Below, in pieces: positions 40,288-49,616 of a stretch of DNA of 64,000 bases (its first letter is position 1; every line of letters begins with the position of its first letter). The notes below the pieces were generated by a model. That model ran no database searches and had not been told where the DNA came from. It was given only the letters and a program-made list of their open reading frames with translations. The stretch covers positions 992,001 to 1,056,000 of the forward strand of contig NZ_CP084265.1 of the NCBI RefSeq assembly GCF_022879595.1, written 5' to 3'. This DNA comes from Caballeronia sp. Lep1P3. Its GTDB lineage: Bacteria; Pseudomonadota; Gammaproteobacteria; Burkholderiales; Burkholderiaceae. The translations under genes and the position numbers were made by a program.

Positions 40288-40701
40288 ATGACGATCTACG
40301 GAATCGGCACGGATCTCGTGCAAGTCAGCCGCATCGCGGGCGTCATGGAGCGCACGAACGGGCGCTTCGCCGAGAAGGTGCTCGGCCCCGATGAACTGCG
40401 CATCTATCACGCGCGGCGCGCGCGCTCCGAAGTGCGCGGCCTCGCGTATCTCGCCACGCGCTTTTCCGCGAAGGAAGCGTTCTCGAAGGCGATCGGCCTC
40501 GGCATGCACTGGCCGATGACCTGGCGCGCGCTGCAAACGCTCAACGAGCCGAGCGGCAAGCCGGTCATCCGCGCATCCGGCGAACTTGCCGAATGGCTCG
40601 AGCAACGCGGCATCACCGCGCAGGTGACGGTGAGCGACGAGCGCGACTACGCGGTGACCTTCGTCATCGCCGAAGCAGCGGACGCCGCGAAAAAGGCGTG
40701 A
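40288..40701 (+). CDS. acpS: holo-ACP synthase AcpS
   Basis: A 137-residue phosphopantetheinyl transferase that activates acyl carrier protein using coenzyme [15 protein letters not shown] contains the metal-binding aspartate and [15 protein letters not shown] the second motif. It lies 10 bp after pdxJ and serves the AcpP encoded 13 kb upstream in the same block. Confidence 0.96.
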   Translation: MTIYGIGTDLVQVSRIAGVMERTNGRFAEKVLGPDELRIYHARRARSEVRGLAYLATRFSAKEAFSKAIGLGMHWPMTWRALQTLNEPSGKPVIRASGELAEWLEQRGITAQVTVSDERDYAVTFVIAEAADAAKKA

Positions 40702-40741
40702 TTCCAGAACAACCATCACGACAAGAAGCCAATTGAATCCG

Positions 40742-41770
40742 ATGAAACGCACTCCCGGCCCCGTCATGCTCGACGTCGCCGGCACGACGCTCTCCGACGC
40801 GGATATCGAGCGCCTCTCGCATCCGATGACGGGCGGCATCATTCTCTTTGCGCGGCACTTTCAGGATCGCGCGCAGCTCGTCGCGCTCACCGACGCGATC
40901 CGCGCCGTGCGCGACGACATCCTGATCGCGGTCGATCACGAAGGCGGGCGCGTGCAGCGCTTCCGCTCCGATGGCTTCACGGTGCTGCCCGCGCCGGGCA
41001 AGCTCGGCGCGCTGTGGGACGAGGACGTGCTCGCCGCGACGAAGGCGGCCACGGCGTTCGGTTACGTGCTGGCGTCGGAGTTGCGCGCGTGCGGGATCGA
41101 CATGAGCTTCACGCCGGTGCTCGATCTGAATTACGGACAGTCGCAGGTGATCGGCGATCGCGCGCTGCACAGTGATCCGCGCGTCGTCGCGATGCTCGCG
41201 AAAAGCCTGAATCACGGTCTCGCGCTCGCCGGCATGGCGAACTGCGGCAAGCACTTTCCGGGGCACGGGTTCGCGTCGGCGGATTCGCACGTCGCGCTGC
41301 CGACGGACGATCGTCCGCTCGAAGCCATCCTCGCCGCCGATGTGCGCCCGTATGACTGGCTTGGCCTGTCGCTCGCATCGGTGATTCCGGCGCACGTCAT
41401 CTACACGCAGGTCGACGACAAACCGGCCGGCTTCTCGCGCATCTGGCTACAGGACATTCTGCGCGGCAAGCTCGGCTTCAGCGGCGCGATCTTCAGCGAC
41501 GATCTTTCGATGGAAGCCGCGCGCGCGGGCGGCACGCTCACTGAAGCCGCGACGGCCGCGCTCACCGCCGGCTGCGACATGGTGTTGATCTGCAATCGGC
41601 CGGAAGAGGCGGGCAAGGTGCTGGAACAATTGCGCTTCACGCCGACGAAGGCATCGGTGCAACGCATCAGGCAGATGCGTCCGCGCGGCAAGGCGCTGCG
41701 CTGGAGCAAGCTGCAGGCGCAGCCCGAGTATCAGGCGGCGCGCGCGCTCGTCAAAAGCGCGCTGGGCTGA
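40742..41770 (+). CDS. nagZ: beta-N-acetylhexosaminidase NagZ
   Basis: A 342-residue GH3 glycosidase that removes GlcNAc from anhydromuropeptides in cytoplasmic cell-wall recycling. KHFPGHGFASADSHVALP holds the catalytic histidine, and IFSDDLSMEAA the nucleophile aspartate. Its products influence AmpR-type beta-lactamase control in other species. It starts 40 bp after acpS and is the last gene of the block. Confidence 0.95.
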   Translation: MKRTPGPVMLDVAGTTLSDADIERLSHPMTGGIILFARHFQDRAQLVALTDAIRAVRDDILIAVDHEGGRVQRFRSDGFTVLPAPGKLGALWDEDVLAATKAATAFGYVLASELRACGIDMSFTPVLDLNYGQSQVIGDRALHSDPRVVAMLAKSLNHGLALAGMANCGKHFPGHGFASADSHVALPTDDRPLEAILAADVRPYDWLGLSLASVIPAHVIYTQVDDKPAGFSRIWLQDILRGKLGFSGAIFSDDLSMEAARAGGTLTEAATAALTAGCDMVLICNRPEEAGKVLEQLRFTPTKASVQRIRQMRPRGKALRWSKLQAQPEYQAARALVKSALG

Positions 41771-41790
41771 TTACGGTTCCGGCTCGAATG

Positions 41791-41824
41791 AAAAAAACGC
41801 CACGGCAGCGATGCCGTGGCGTTT
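41791..41824 (-). terminator. terminator between nagZ and the response regulator
   Basis: AAACGCCACGGCA and TGCCGTGGCGTTT form a perfect 13-pair stem with a 4-base loop. Seven A precede it on the plus strand, giving a U run for the minus-strand regulator gene; on the plus strand it may also end nagZ transcripts. Confidence 0.88.
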
Positions 41825-41846
41825 GTCATTCAATGCCGCCCGCGCA

Positions 41847-43238
41847 TCAGGACGGTTCGAGCTTCATCCGCTGGAGCTTGTTGTAGAGCGTCTTCGGGCT
41901 GATGCCGAGCAGCGTCGCCGCGCGATGCCGCGTGCCGCCGACCGCTTCCAGCGTCGCGCGAATCAGCATGTCCTCGACGTCCGCGAGCGCCGTGCCGACC
42001 GTCACCTGCACGCTGCTGCCGTTCAGACCGCGTCCGCCGGGGCCGCCTTGCTCGTCCACGCGCAAGGTTTCGATCGTCTCGCCCGACGCGTGATACGCGC
42101 GCCGCACGCGCTCGCGCATCTCGCGCACGTTGCCGGGCCATTCGTTCGCGATGCACTCGCGCAGGAACGACGGGCTGATGCGCTTCGGCGATCCGCTCGT
42201 GATGCCCGCGATGTGATTCTCGCGGTTCAGTTCGTCGACGAACTGCTCGGCCATCAACGCGATGTCGTCGTCGCGCTCGCGCAGGGGCGGCAGCACGATC
42301 GACGACGCGGACAGCCGCTGGAACAGGTCCTCGCGCAGCATGCCACTCGATACGGCGTCGCGAATGGGCGTGCGCGACGCGGCGATCAGCCGGAAGTCCG
42401 TCATGATGCGGTTGCTGCCGCCAACGCGCATGAACGTCTGCGAATCGAGCGCGCGCAGAAGCGCTTCCTGTTGCGGGGCGGGCAGCGAATCGATCTGGTC
42501 GAGAAAGAGCGTGCCGCCGCCCGATTGTTCGAGCAGCCCCGGCTCCCGGTTCTCCGCGCCGGCGAACGCATTGCGCTCGTGGCCGAAGAGGACGCTTTCC
42601 ATCGACCGGTGCGCGCCTTCCTCGCGCGTCGCCGAGCAGTCGAACGTGACGAACGGCCCCTTGCGGCGGCGGCTCAACTCGTGGATCGTGCGCGCCGCGA
42701 GCTTCTTCCCGGTGCCCGGCTCGCCGCAGATGAGCACGGCGGCTTCGGTCGGGGCGGTGTGCTCGATCAGATCGTAGACGTGCTGCATCGCCGTGCTGCG
42801 GCCCAGCATGTCGCCGAAATGCCCGAGCGCGCGCAGCGTCGAGCGCAACGCCTGCACTTCTTCCGTCAGTTCGTAGGGACGCGGGATGCGCGCGAGCAGG
42901 CTGCGCAGCCGCGGAATATTCACGGGCTTGAGCAGATAGTCCCAGATGCCGTGACGCAAGCCTTCGATCGCGCTTTCGACCGTCGCGTTGCCGGTCATCA
43001 CGATGACGGGAAGCGCGCCGTCGGGCGGTTGCGAGGGCAGGCTCGGCAGCAGGTCGAGGCCGCTGCCGTCTGGCAGGTTCAAGTCGATCAGCACGACATC
43101 CGGGATGAAGCGCGTGAGCGCGGAACGCGCCTCGGCGAGCGTCGTCGCGGTGTCGACGGAAAAGCCGTCCGCGGTCAGGATCGCGGACAGCCCGGAAAGG
43201 CTATTGGGATCGTCTTCGACAATCAGAGCGTGTGGCAT
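41847..43238 (-). CDS. NtrC-type response regulator with degenerate AAA+ domain
   Basis: A 463-residue protein with a receiver domain (phosphoacceptor Asp near 52 in VVLIDLNLPDGSG), an AAA+ domain and a Fis-type helix-turn-helix (AATLLGISPKTLYNKLQRM). The AAA+ part departs from sigma-54 activators: the GAFTGA loop reads NAFAGA, the Walker B FLDEI reads FLDQI, the Walker A is GEPGTGKK, and the sensor I segment is IAASR. Sigma-54 contact and ATP hydrolysis may therefore be weak or lost. No histidine kinase is adjacent. Start is the ATG at 43238; an in-frame GTG lies at 43247. Targets are unknown. Confidence 0.88.
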   Translation of the reverse strand: MPHALIVEDDPNSLSGLSAILTADGFSVDTATTLAEARSALTRFIPDVVLIDLNLPDGSGLDLLPSLPSQPPDGALPVIVMTGNATVESAIEGLRHGIWDYLLKPVNIPRLRSLLARIPRPYELTEEVQALRSTLRALGHFGDMLGRSTAMQHVYDLIEHTAPTEAAVLICGEPGTGKKLAARTIHELSRRRKGPFVTFDCSATREEGAHRSMESVLFGHERNAFAGAENREPGLLEQSGGGTLFLDQIDSLPAPQQEALLRALDSQTFMRVGGSNRIMTDFRLIAASRTPIRDAVSSGMLREDLFQRLSASSIVLPPLRERDDDIALMAEQFVDELNRENHIAGITSGSPKRISPSFLRECIANEWPGNVREMRERVRRAYHASGETIETLRVDEQGGPGGRGLNGSSVQVTVGTALADVEDMLIRATLEAVGGTRHRAATLLGISPKTLYNKLQRMKLEPS

Positions 43239-43424
43239 GGCAGACACAACGTATCAAAGTGGACTGTAATTCACCGTTGCCGCATGCGCCGCCGGGCAAG
43301 GGCGGCGCTTGAAGTTCGGGCGCTCGTGAGCGGGTAGCGGCGCTTCGGGTCCGGCTGAGAACTCCGGCGCCTCTCTCGTCCCGCTGCGGTTTTCTTCGTC
43401 CTGCGCTTAAATGGGGCTAATGCG

Positions 43425-43760
43425 TCATTGCGGCTTCATGTGCAGATCGTTGTTGACGGATTGCACCCCCGACACGCTGCGGGTTACGGCGACGGCCTTC
43501 TGAATCTGATCCTCCGAATTCACGTTTCCGGACAACACGACCACGCCGCGATACGTCGAGACGCTCACGGCCAGCGACTTCAATCCCGGATCGGCGAGCA
43601 GCGCGGTTTTCACGCGCGCGGTCACCGACGCATCGGACGCGTAATCGGCGGCGGACTCCGCAGTCGGGGTCGACTTGCAGCCCGCCGTGAACGCGAATGC
43701 GGGCACGGCGAGCGCCGCCGACATCACCAGTCGGCCAAGGAGGAATGGCTGGTTGCGCAT
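43425..43760 (-). CDS. BON-domain lipoprotein
   Basis: A 111-residue exported protein. The signal peptide ends in a likely lipobox (FTAGCK, cysteine near residue 27). The rest is one BON domain (ASVTARVKTALLADPGLKSL then VVVLSGNVNSEDQIQKAV) related to OsmY, which binds phospholipids and helps envelope integrity. I chose the ATG at 43760 (MRNQPFLLG). It stands alone downstream of efp. Confidence 0.85.
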   Translation of the reverse strand: MRNQPFLLGRLVMSAALAVPAFAFTAGCKSTPTAESAADYASDASVTARVKTALLADPGLKSLAVSVSTYRGVVVLSGNVNSEDQIQKAVAVTRSVSGVQSVNNDLHMKPQ

Positions 43761-43961
43761 CTCGTGTTGTTTAGTTCGTATCGTGCGAAGAGAGCATGAA
43801 CTATGCCAATTGGCGTCCGCGCGCGCTCTTCCTTGCTTAAAGCCATGTCGCAAAAGGAAAAAGGGAACGAAGCACCTGACTTGGCGCCTAACGCCGGCGC
43901 CGAATAGCTGACAGTCGACCGGTAAAGTTTGCCTGAATTTGTCAAAACGTTCACGCAAAAG

Positions 43962-43990
43962 AAAAAGCGCCCGCGATGGGGCGCTTTTTC
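43962..43990 (-). terminator. rho-independent terminator of efp
   Basis: AAAAAGCGCCC and GGGCGCTTTTT form a strong stem with a short loop and T runs on both strands. It lies 70 bp downstream of the efp stop codon. Confidence 0.88.
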
Positions 43991-44059
43991 TTACAGCTCG
44001 ACGCGGCGGTTTTCGGAACGACCGTCCGTCCGCCGTGTCGTGGACGTAATGCTTACGTT

Positions 44060-44617
44060 TTACGCGCGGCTGCGGTATTCATTCGTGCGCGTGTCGATCT
44101 CGATCTTGTCGCCGATGTTGCAGAAGAGCGGCACTTGCAGTTCGAAACCGGTGTTCAGCTTCGCGGTCTTCAGAACCTTGCCGGACGACGTGTCGCCCTT
44201 GACGGCGGGTTCGGTATAGATGATCTCGCGAACCAGCGTCGTCGGCAGTTCGACCGAGATGGCCTTCTCGTTGTAGAACACGACTTCGCACGCCATGCCG
44301 TCTTCGAGGTAGTTGAGCGCGTCGCCCATCATCTCGGCTTCGACTTCGAACTGGTTGTAGTCGGCGTCCATGAACACGTACATCGGGTCCGCGAAGTACG
44401 AGTACGTCACTTCCTTGCGATCCAGCACGACGACGTCGAACTTGTCGTCGGCCTTGTAGACCGTTTCCATGCCGGCGTTCGTCAGCAGGTTCTTGAACTT
44501 CATCTTGACGACCGCTGAGTTACGGCCGGACTTGTTGTATTCGGCGCGCTGCACGACCATGGCATCGTTGCCGATCATGACGACGTTGCCGACGCGGAGT
44601 TCTTGTGCGGTCTTCAT
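44060..44617 (-). CDS. efp: elongation factor P, arginine type
   Basis: A 185-residue EF-P that relieves ribosomes stalled at polyproline. The tip of domain I reads [11 protein letters not shown], with arginine at position 32 where E. coli has lysine. Arginine here is the target of rhamnosylation by EarP, whose gene is just upstream on the same strand. The C-terminus [10 protein letters not shown] is the typical end of domain III. No epmA or epmB gene is needed for this type. Confidence 0.97.
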   Translation of the reverse strand: MKTAQELRVGNVVMIGNDAMVVQRAEYNKSGRNSAVVKMKFKNLLTNAGMETVYKADDKFDVVVLDRKEVTYSYFADPMYVFMDADYNQFEVEAEMMGDALNYLEDGMACEVVFYNEKAISVELPTTLVREIIYTEPAVKGDTSSGKVLKTAKLNTGFELQVPLFCNIGDKIEIDTRTNEYRSRA

Positions 44618-44858
44618 AAAACTGGGTCCTTACGAATGGATTTGGCTGGGTATGGCTAAACGGATGGCTGACCGGGCTCGCGGCGATGCCTGCCTTGCCC
44701 GCGTCGCCCGAATGCGAGTTCTTTCCGGGGCGGCGCCTGACTGAACGCGAGGCGCCCCGCGTCTCGGATAACCGCTTATTTTAACTGAGTTTTTGCTCAT
44801 TAGGCGAGTCGGGCCGAGCGACGCGCTCGGCCCCCAATGCGCATCGCGGCGAAATCGG

Positions 44859-46034
44859 TCATGTGCGATCGGCGCCGGTCCGGGCCGCGACGTGCGCGGC
44901 GAGATTGCCGGCAAGATCGCCGACGCGCGCCAGTTCGTCCGCCCATTGCGACGCGCGCGCCTCCAGTTGCCGCCGATGCCGCCAGAAGTCGGCCCAGTCC
45001 GGCACGCCCGCGCCGTTCCAGGCGTGCCAGAAACGCGTGATCGCTCGCTCCGCCGCCGGCGGCAGCCCGCGCGTGTAATGCGCGAGCGCGGCATCGAGCT
45101 TGGGCAAATGCGCGTCGTCGGCTTGGGGATAAATGTGCCAGACGAACGGCTTTCGTGCCCACTGCGCACGCACGAACGAATCTTCTCCGCGCACGAAGTT
45201 CACGTCGGCGGCCCACAGCAGTTCGTCGAAACGCGGCTGCTCGACGAAGCCGAGCGCATGCGCCTCGAGCGCGCCCGCGCGCGCCGACGTGCCCGCCGCG
45301 AACTTCGGCACGCCGAAGAAACGCGCGAGCGCGCCCGAAATGCGGCCTTCGGGAACCAGCAGCACGATGCGCGACGCGCCGTCGCGCCATTGCGCGAGCA
45401 ACGCATCGACGGCGGGGTTCTCATACGAAAAGAGCGACACCACGGTCGACGCATCGTCGGGGCGCTCGACGCCGACGCGCTCGCGCCACCAGGCGGCGGC
45501 ATCGAAGCGCGCGCGGGCGTCATCGAGGCCGCGTTCCTTCAGCACGCCGCCCGTTCCCGCGCCGAGTCCGGGGAAGAAGAAGGTTTTATCGAGCGCATGA
45601 CGCGGGTGCGGCGACGGTCTTCCGTGAAAATCGGCGACCCAGTCCTCGCCGCTCAGATACTCGAGATTGATCCACACCGGCTTGGTCTCGCGACGCGCCA
45701 TCGCCGCGATATACGCGTGCGGAATTTCGCACGCGAACGCTTCGATGACGACATCCGCGATCTGCAAGGTCTCGCCCGCATGCGCCGGCTCGCGCCAGTG
45801 CTCGATGACGACGCCCGCCGCTTCCTGCCGCGCGCGCGACGCATCGACGGCGGGGCAGAGCGCGTGGAACACGGCGAGGTCGTCGACGAAGAGCCGCATG
45901 CGCCAGCCGTGTTCCGCGCGAAGCTGGCGCGCGAGCCGCCAGCACACGCCGATATCGCCGAAGTTGTCGACGACCGCGCAGAAGATGTCGCAGGCGAGTT
46001 CCTGCGGCGAAGAAGTGGTCGAAGCGGTGGACAT
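44859..46034 (-). CDS. earP: EF-P arginine rhamnosyltransferase EarP
   Basis: A 391-residue GT-B glycosyltransferase (DUF2331) that moves rhamnose from dTDP-rhamnose to Arg32 of EF-P. The N-terminal motif VVDNFGDIGVCWRLARQL carries the catalytic aspartates, and the C-terminal half has FVRGEDSFVRAQWARKPFVWHIYPQ for the nucleotide sugar. It lies 241 bp upstream of efp in the same direction, the order seen in Neisseria and Pseudomonas relatives. It is divergent from uvrC. Confidence 0.96.
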   Translation of the reverse strand: MSTASTTSSPQELACDIFCAVVDNFGDIGVCWRLARQLRAEHGWRMRLFVDDLAVFHALCPAVDASRARQEAAGVVIEHWREPAHAGETLQIADVVIEAFACEIPHAYIAAMARRETKPVWINLEYLSGEDWVADFHGRPSPHPRHALDKTFFFPGLGAGTGGVLKERGLDDARARFDAAAWWRERVGVERPDDASTVVSLFSYENPAVDALLAQWRDGASRIVLLVPEGRISGALARFFGVPKFAAGTSARAGALEAHALGFVEQPRFDELLWAADVNFVRGEDSFVRAQWARKPFVWHIYPQADDAHLPKLDAALAHYTRGLPPAAERAITRFWHAWNGAGVPDWADFWRHRRQLEARASQWADELARVGDLAGNLAAHVAARTGADRT

Positions 46035-46153
46035 GGCGCGAGGGCGGCCGGCGGGACCGCGTCGTAATGTTCTAAACTGGCGATTCTAAGACCGTCCGCC
46101 CCAGGGCGCGCCGCCTTCCTTGTCCCTTCGCGATTCGTCGCGATATTCGCTGC

Positions 46154-48289
46154 ATGACTCCGACCGACGCCCCCGACTCCGCTTTCGACCCGAAGAAGAC
46201 GCTTGCGCAACTGCCGCATCTGCCGGGCGTGTACCGCTATTACGACAGCGACGGCAACGTGCTCTACGTCGGTAAGGCGCGCAACCTGAAAAAGCGCGTG
46301 TCGAGCTATTTCACGAAGACGCTGCACTCGCCGCGCATCGCGATGATGGTCACGCGCATCCGCAAGATCGAGACGACCGTCACGCGCTCGGAGGCCGAGG
46401 CGCTCCTGCTCGAGAACAATCTCATCAAGGCGCTCGCGCCGCGCTACAACATCCTTTTTCGCGACGACAAGTCGTATCCGTTTCTCAAGCTCACCGGCCA
46501 CACGTTCCCGCGCATGGCGTACTACCGCGGCGCGGTGGACAAGAAGAACCAGTACTTCGGGCCGTTTCCGAGCGCCTGGGCCGTGCGCGAGAGCATCCAG
46601 ATCCTGCAGCGCGTGTTCCAGTTGCGAACGTGCGAGGACTCCGTGTTCAGCAACCGCACGCGGCCTTGCCTGCTGCATCAGATCGGGCGATGCACCGCGC
46701 CGTGCACCGGTCTCATCAGCGAAGAGGATTACGCGCGCGACGTGTCGAACGCATCGCGTTTTCTGCTCGGGCGGCAGGGCGAAGTGATGAAGGAACTCGA
46801 GCAGAAGATGCACGCGTTCGCCGCCGACCTCAAGTTCGAGCAGGCGGCGGCCGTGCGCAACCAGATGAGCTCGCTGTCGACCGTGCTGCATCAGCAGGCG
46901 ATCGAAGTGGGCAGCGAGAGCGATGTCGACATCCTCGCGGTCGTCGCGCTCGGCGGCAAGGTGTGCGTGAATCTCGCGATGGTGCGCGGCGGCCGGCATC
47001 TCGGCGACAAGGCGTATTTCCCGACGCACGTCGAAAGCGGCGTGGCGCTCGCGGATGAAGATGGCATCGAAGACGACGAAGCCGCAGAAGCGACGGAAGC
47101 GACGCCAGAAGCGCTCGTCGATGTCCCCGCGCAAGAGATCGCAGCCATCGCGCGTGAGGCGGAAGCACTCGAAGGCGATGCCGATGTAGCGAGCGCCGAT
47201 GAAGACGCGCCGGAGACCAACGCCGAGCCAGCCGTGCGCGAAGGCGCGCTGGAGTCCGAAGTGCTCGAGGCGTTCATCGCGCAGCATTACATCGGCAATC
47301 GCGTGCCGCCGGTGCTCGTCGTAAGTCACGCGCCGAGCCGCGAACTCGTCGATCTGCTCATCGAACAGGCGGGGCACAAGGTTTCGCTCCTGCGCCAGCC
47401 GCAGGGCCAGAAGCGCGTGTGGCTCTCGATGGCCGAGAACAACGCGAAGCTCGCGCTCGCGCGTCTTCTGTCCGAGCAAGGCTCGCAGCAGGCGCGCACG
47501 CGCGCGCTCGCCGACACGCTCGGCCTCGACATGGACGACCTCGCGCTCATGCGCATCGAGTGCTTCGACATCAGTCATACGATGGGCGAGGCGACGCAGG
47601 CATCGTGCGTCGTGTATCACCATCACAAGATGCAGACGGGCGAATATCGACGGTACAACATTACCGGCATCACGCCCGGCGACGACTACGCCGCGATGCG
47701 CCAGGTGCTCACGCGCCGCTACGAGAAGATGGTGGCGCAGGCGGCGGCCAACGCGAACGAGGAAGCGGCGGCCCTGCAGCCCGAGGATGCCGCCGATCCG
47801 AACGTCACGCCCGACGCCGCGCCGGCTGCGGCCGCGGGCGGCACGCTGCCCAACATCGTGCTGATCGACGGCGGCAAGGGACAGGTCGAGATCGCGCGGC
47901 AGGTGTTCTCCGAACTCGGCCTCGATCACGGCATGCTGGTCGGCGTCGCGAAAGGCGAGGGGCGCAAGGTCGGCCTCGAAACGCTGATCTTCGCGGACGG
48001 CCGTTCGGCGCTGGAACTCGGCAAGGAGAGCGCGGCGCTGATGCTCGTCGCGCAGATCCGCGACGAAGCGCACCGGTTCGCCATCACCGGCATGCGCGCG
48101 AAGCGGGCGAAGGCGCGTCAGACGTCGCGGCTGGAAGAACTGGAAGGCGTCGGCGCGAAACGGCGTCAGCGGCTTTTGTCGCGCTTTGGCGGACTGCGCG
48201 GCGTGCAGGCGGCGAGCGTCGAGGATCTTGCGAGCGTCGAAGGCATCTCGCTTGCGCTTGCGCAGCAGATTTACCGGCAGTTGCATTGA
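46154..48289 (+). CDS. uvrC: excinuclease ABC subunit UvrC
   Basis: A 711-residue nucleotide-excision repair nuclease. The GIY-YIG domain ([20 protein letters not shown]) makes the 3' cut, the UVR motif ([20 protein letters not shown]) binds UvrB, the RNase H-like domain ([19 protein letters not shown]) makes the 5' cut, and a helix-hairpin-helix pair ends the protein. It is about 100 residues longer than E. coli UvrC because of two low-complexity inserts, an acidic one at about residues 297-370 and an Ala/Pro/Asn-rich one at about 535-565. Confidence 0.97.
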   Translation: MTPTDAPDSAFDPKKTLAQLPHLPGVYRYYDSDGNVLYVGKARNLKKRVSSYFTKTLHSPRIAMMVTRIRKIETTVTRSEAEALLLENNLIKALAPRYNILFRDDKSYPFLKLTGHTFPRMAYYRGAVDKKNQYFGPFPSAWAVRESIQILQRVFQLRTCEDSVFSNRTRPCLLHQIGRCTAPCTGLISEEDYARDVSNASRFLLGRQGEVMKELEQKMHAFAADLKFEQAAAVRNQMSSLSTVLHQQAIEVGSESDVDILAVVALGGKVCVNLAMVRGGRHLGDKAYFPTHVESGVALADEDGIEDDEAAEATEATPEALVDVPAQEIAAIAREAEALEGDADVASADEDAPETNAEPAVREGALESEVLEAFIAQHYIGNRVPPVLVVSHAPSRELVDLLIEQAGHKVSLLRQPQGQKRVWLSMAENNAKLALARLLSEQGSQQARTRALADTLGLDMDDLALMRIECFDISHTMGEATQASCVVYHHHKMQTGEYRRYNITGITPGDDYAAMRQVLTRRYEKMVAQAAANANEEAAALQPEDAADPNVTPDAAPAAAAGGTLPNIVLIDGGKGQVEIARQVFSELGLDHGMLVGVAKGEGRKVGLETLIFADGRSALELGKESAALMLVAQIRDEAHRFAITGMRAKRAKARQTSRLEELEGVGAKRRQRLLSRFGGLRGVQAASVEDLASVEGISLALAQQIYRQLH

Positions 48290-48398
48290 ATCCGCAGGCG
48301 GGCCGCGAGCCGCGCCCGGCGGGGCCTCGCCTTGTGAGCGCCGGACCGACGCGGCACAATGGCGGCTCCCTTACATGTCCATCACTCGCTGATCGCCC

Positions 48399-48995
48399 AT
48401 GCCGTTCAACCTACCGATTTTTCTGACGTGGCTGCGAATCGTGCTGATTCCGCTCGTCGTGGGCGTGTTCTATCTGCCGGACATGATGTTGAGCCTGGAG
48501 CATCGCAATCTGCTCGCGATGGTCATCTTCGTGCTCGCCGCGCTCACCGACTGGTTCGACGGCTTTCTCGCGCGCAAGCTCAATCAGACATCGGCGTTCG
48601 GCGCGTTCCTCGATCCGGTCGCCGACAAGCTGATGGTGACCGCCGCGCTGCTCGTGCTCGTGCAGCTCACGCGTCTCAATGCGGTGATCGCGCTCGTGAT
48701 CGTCGGACGCGAGATCACCATTTCGGCGCTGCGCGAATGGATGGCGCAGATCGGTGCATCGAAGAGCGTCGCGGTGAATTCGCTCGGCAAGTTCAAGACC
48801 GTCTGCCAGATGGTCGCCATTCCGATGCTGCTGTTCTACGGCCAGTTGCACATCGCGGGCGTGCAGTGGGTGATCGACACGCGCGTGTGGGGCTTGTGGC
48901 TGATCGACGTCGCGGCGTTTCTCACCGTGTGGTCGATGCTGTATTACATGAAGCTCGCGTGGCCGCAGATTCGCGAGCGCGGCGGCATGCTTTGA
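48399..48995 (+). CDS. pgsA: CDP-diacylglycerol-glycerol-3-phosphate 3-phosphatidyltransferase PgsA
   Basis: A 198-residue inner-membrane enzyme that makes phosphatidylglycerophosphate, the precursor of phosphatidylglycerol and cardiolipin. The CDP-alcohol motif is complete in DWFDGFLARKLNQTSAFGAF followed by LDPVADK. Several membrane helices flank it. uvrC followed by pgsA and tRNA-Gly is the same order as in E. coli. Confidence 0.96.
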   Translation: MPFNLPIFLTWLRIVLIPLVVGVFYLPDMMLSLEHRNLLAMVIFVLAALTDWFDGFLARKLNQTSAFGAFLDPVADKLMVTAALLVLVQLTRLNAVIALVIVGREITISALREWMAQIGASKSVAVNSLGKFKTVCQMVAIPMLLFYGQLHIAGVQWVIDTRVWGLWLIDVAAFLTVWSMLYYMKLAWPQIRERGGML

Positions 48996-49149
48996 AATAG
49001 CTCGCGTGCTCGAATCGAAAAAAGTTGCGTCGAAGGGAAGAAAGCGCAGACGAAACTATTGACAGCTTGCTTTGGCTTCTACATAATCTCGTTTCTCTGA
49101 TGTGCGGCGCAATGCGGCAAGCGAAGCAGTCAGCGAAAAAGTTGAATCT

Positions 49150-49225
49150 GCGGGAGTAGCTCAGTTGGTAGAGCGCAACCTTGCCAAGGTTGAGGTCGCG
49201 AGTTCGAGCCTCGTCTCCCGCTCCA
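49150..49225 (+). tRNA. tRNA-Gly (GCC), copy 1
   Basis: A 76-base tRNA starting GCGGGAGTAGCTCAGTTGG with anticodon GCC in TTGCCAA and an encoded CCA. The acceptor stem pairs GCGGGAG with CTCCCGC. It differs from copy 2 only in the T-loop (GAGCC against GAGAC). Confidence 0.97.
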
Positions 49226-49299
49226 GATTTCGAAATATTCGGTGCAGACAGCGCGGTGAGCGAAGCGGCATCGGAAAGCAGTAGGCAGAGCAGGATAAT

Positions 49300-49375
49300 G
49301 CGGGAGTAGCTCAGTTGGTAGAGCGCAACCTTGCCAAGGTTGAGGTCGCGAGTTCGAGACTCGTCTCCCGCTCCA
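49300..49375 (+). tRNA. tRNA-Gly (GCC), copy 2
   Basis: Second tRNA-Gly, 74 bases after the first copy and nearly identical, with anticodon GCC and encoded CCA. One base in the T-loop differs. A hairpin with a T run follows at once. Confidence 0.97.
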
Positions 49376-49379
49376 GTCA

Positions 49380-49406
49380 AAGGGGAAGCACGGCTTCCCT
49401 TTTTGT
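49380..49406 (+). terminator. hairpin after tRNA-Gly copy 2
   Basis: GGGAAGC and GCTTCCC form a seven-pair stem with a 3-base loop followed by five T. It would end the tRNA-Gly transcript before tRNA-Cys. Confidence 0.7.
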
Positions 49407-49456
49407 TTGGTGCACTATAGCCGGCTCATTCGGTCGGCGCGCACCACACCGCTTCC

Positions 49457-49530
49457 GGCGCGATAGCAAAGCGGTTATGCAGCGGCCTGCAAAGCCGTTT
49501 AGACCGGTTCGACTCCGGTTCGCGCCTCCA
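49457..49530 (+). tRNA. tRNA-Cys (GCA)
   Basis: A 74-base tRNA starting GGCGCGATAGCAAAGCGGTT, with anticodon GCA in CTGCAAA and an encoded CCA. The acceptor stem GGCGCGA pairs with TTCGCGCC apart from the usual offset, and the D-loop is short as in tRNA-Cys. Confidence 0.95.
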
Positions 49531-49534
49531 CTTG

Positions 49535-49568
49535 AAAAGCCCTGATCCGTCAGGGCTTTTTCTTTTTC
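49535..49568 (+). terminator. rho-independent terminator after tRNA-Cys
   Basis: AAAAGCCCTGA and TCAGGGCTTTT form an 11-pair stem followed by a T-rich tract (TTTTTCTTTTT). Confidence 0.9.
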
Positions 49569-49616
49569 GGCGTCATCTGCGCGCATCGTCTCGCGGCATA
49601 ATTGCGGCACGCTGCC

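Noticed and set aside
45653..48286. 877-codon minus-strand frame over uvrC
   Set aside because: Shadow of uvrC and the earP start; no domain is recognisable and the true genes on both sides are clear.
48996..49600. Possible integration site for a mobile element at the tRNA-Gly/tRNA-Cys cluster
   Set aside because: tRNA genes are common attachment sites, but no integrase, no partial tRNA duplicate and no foreign-looking genes follow; the neighbours are ordinary core genes.
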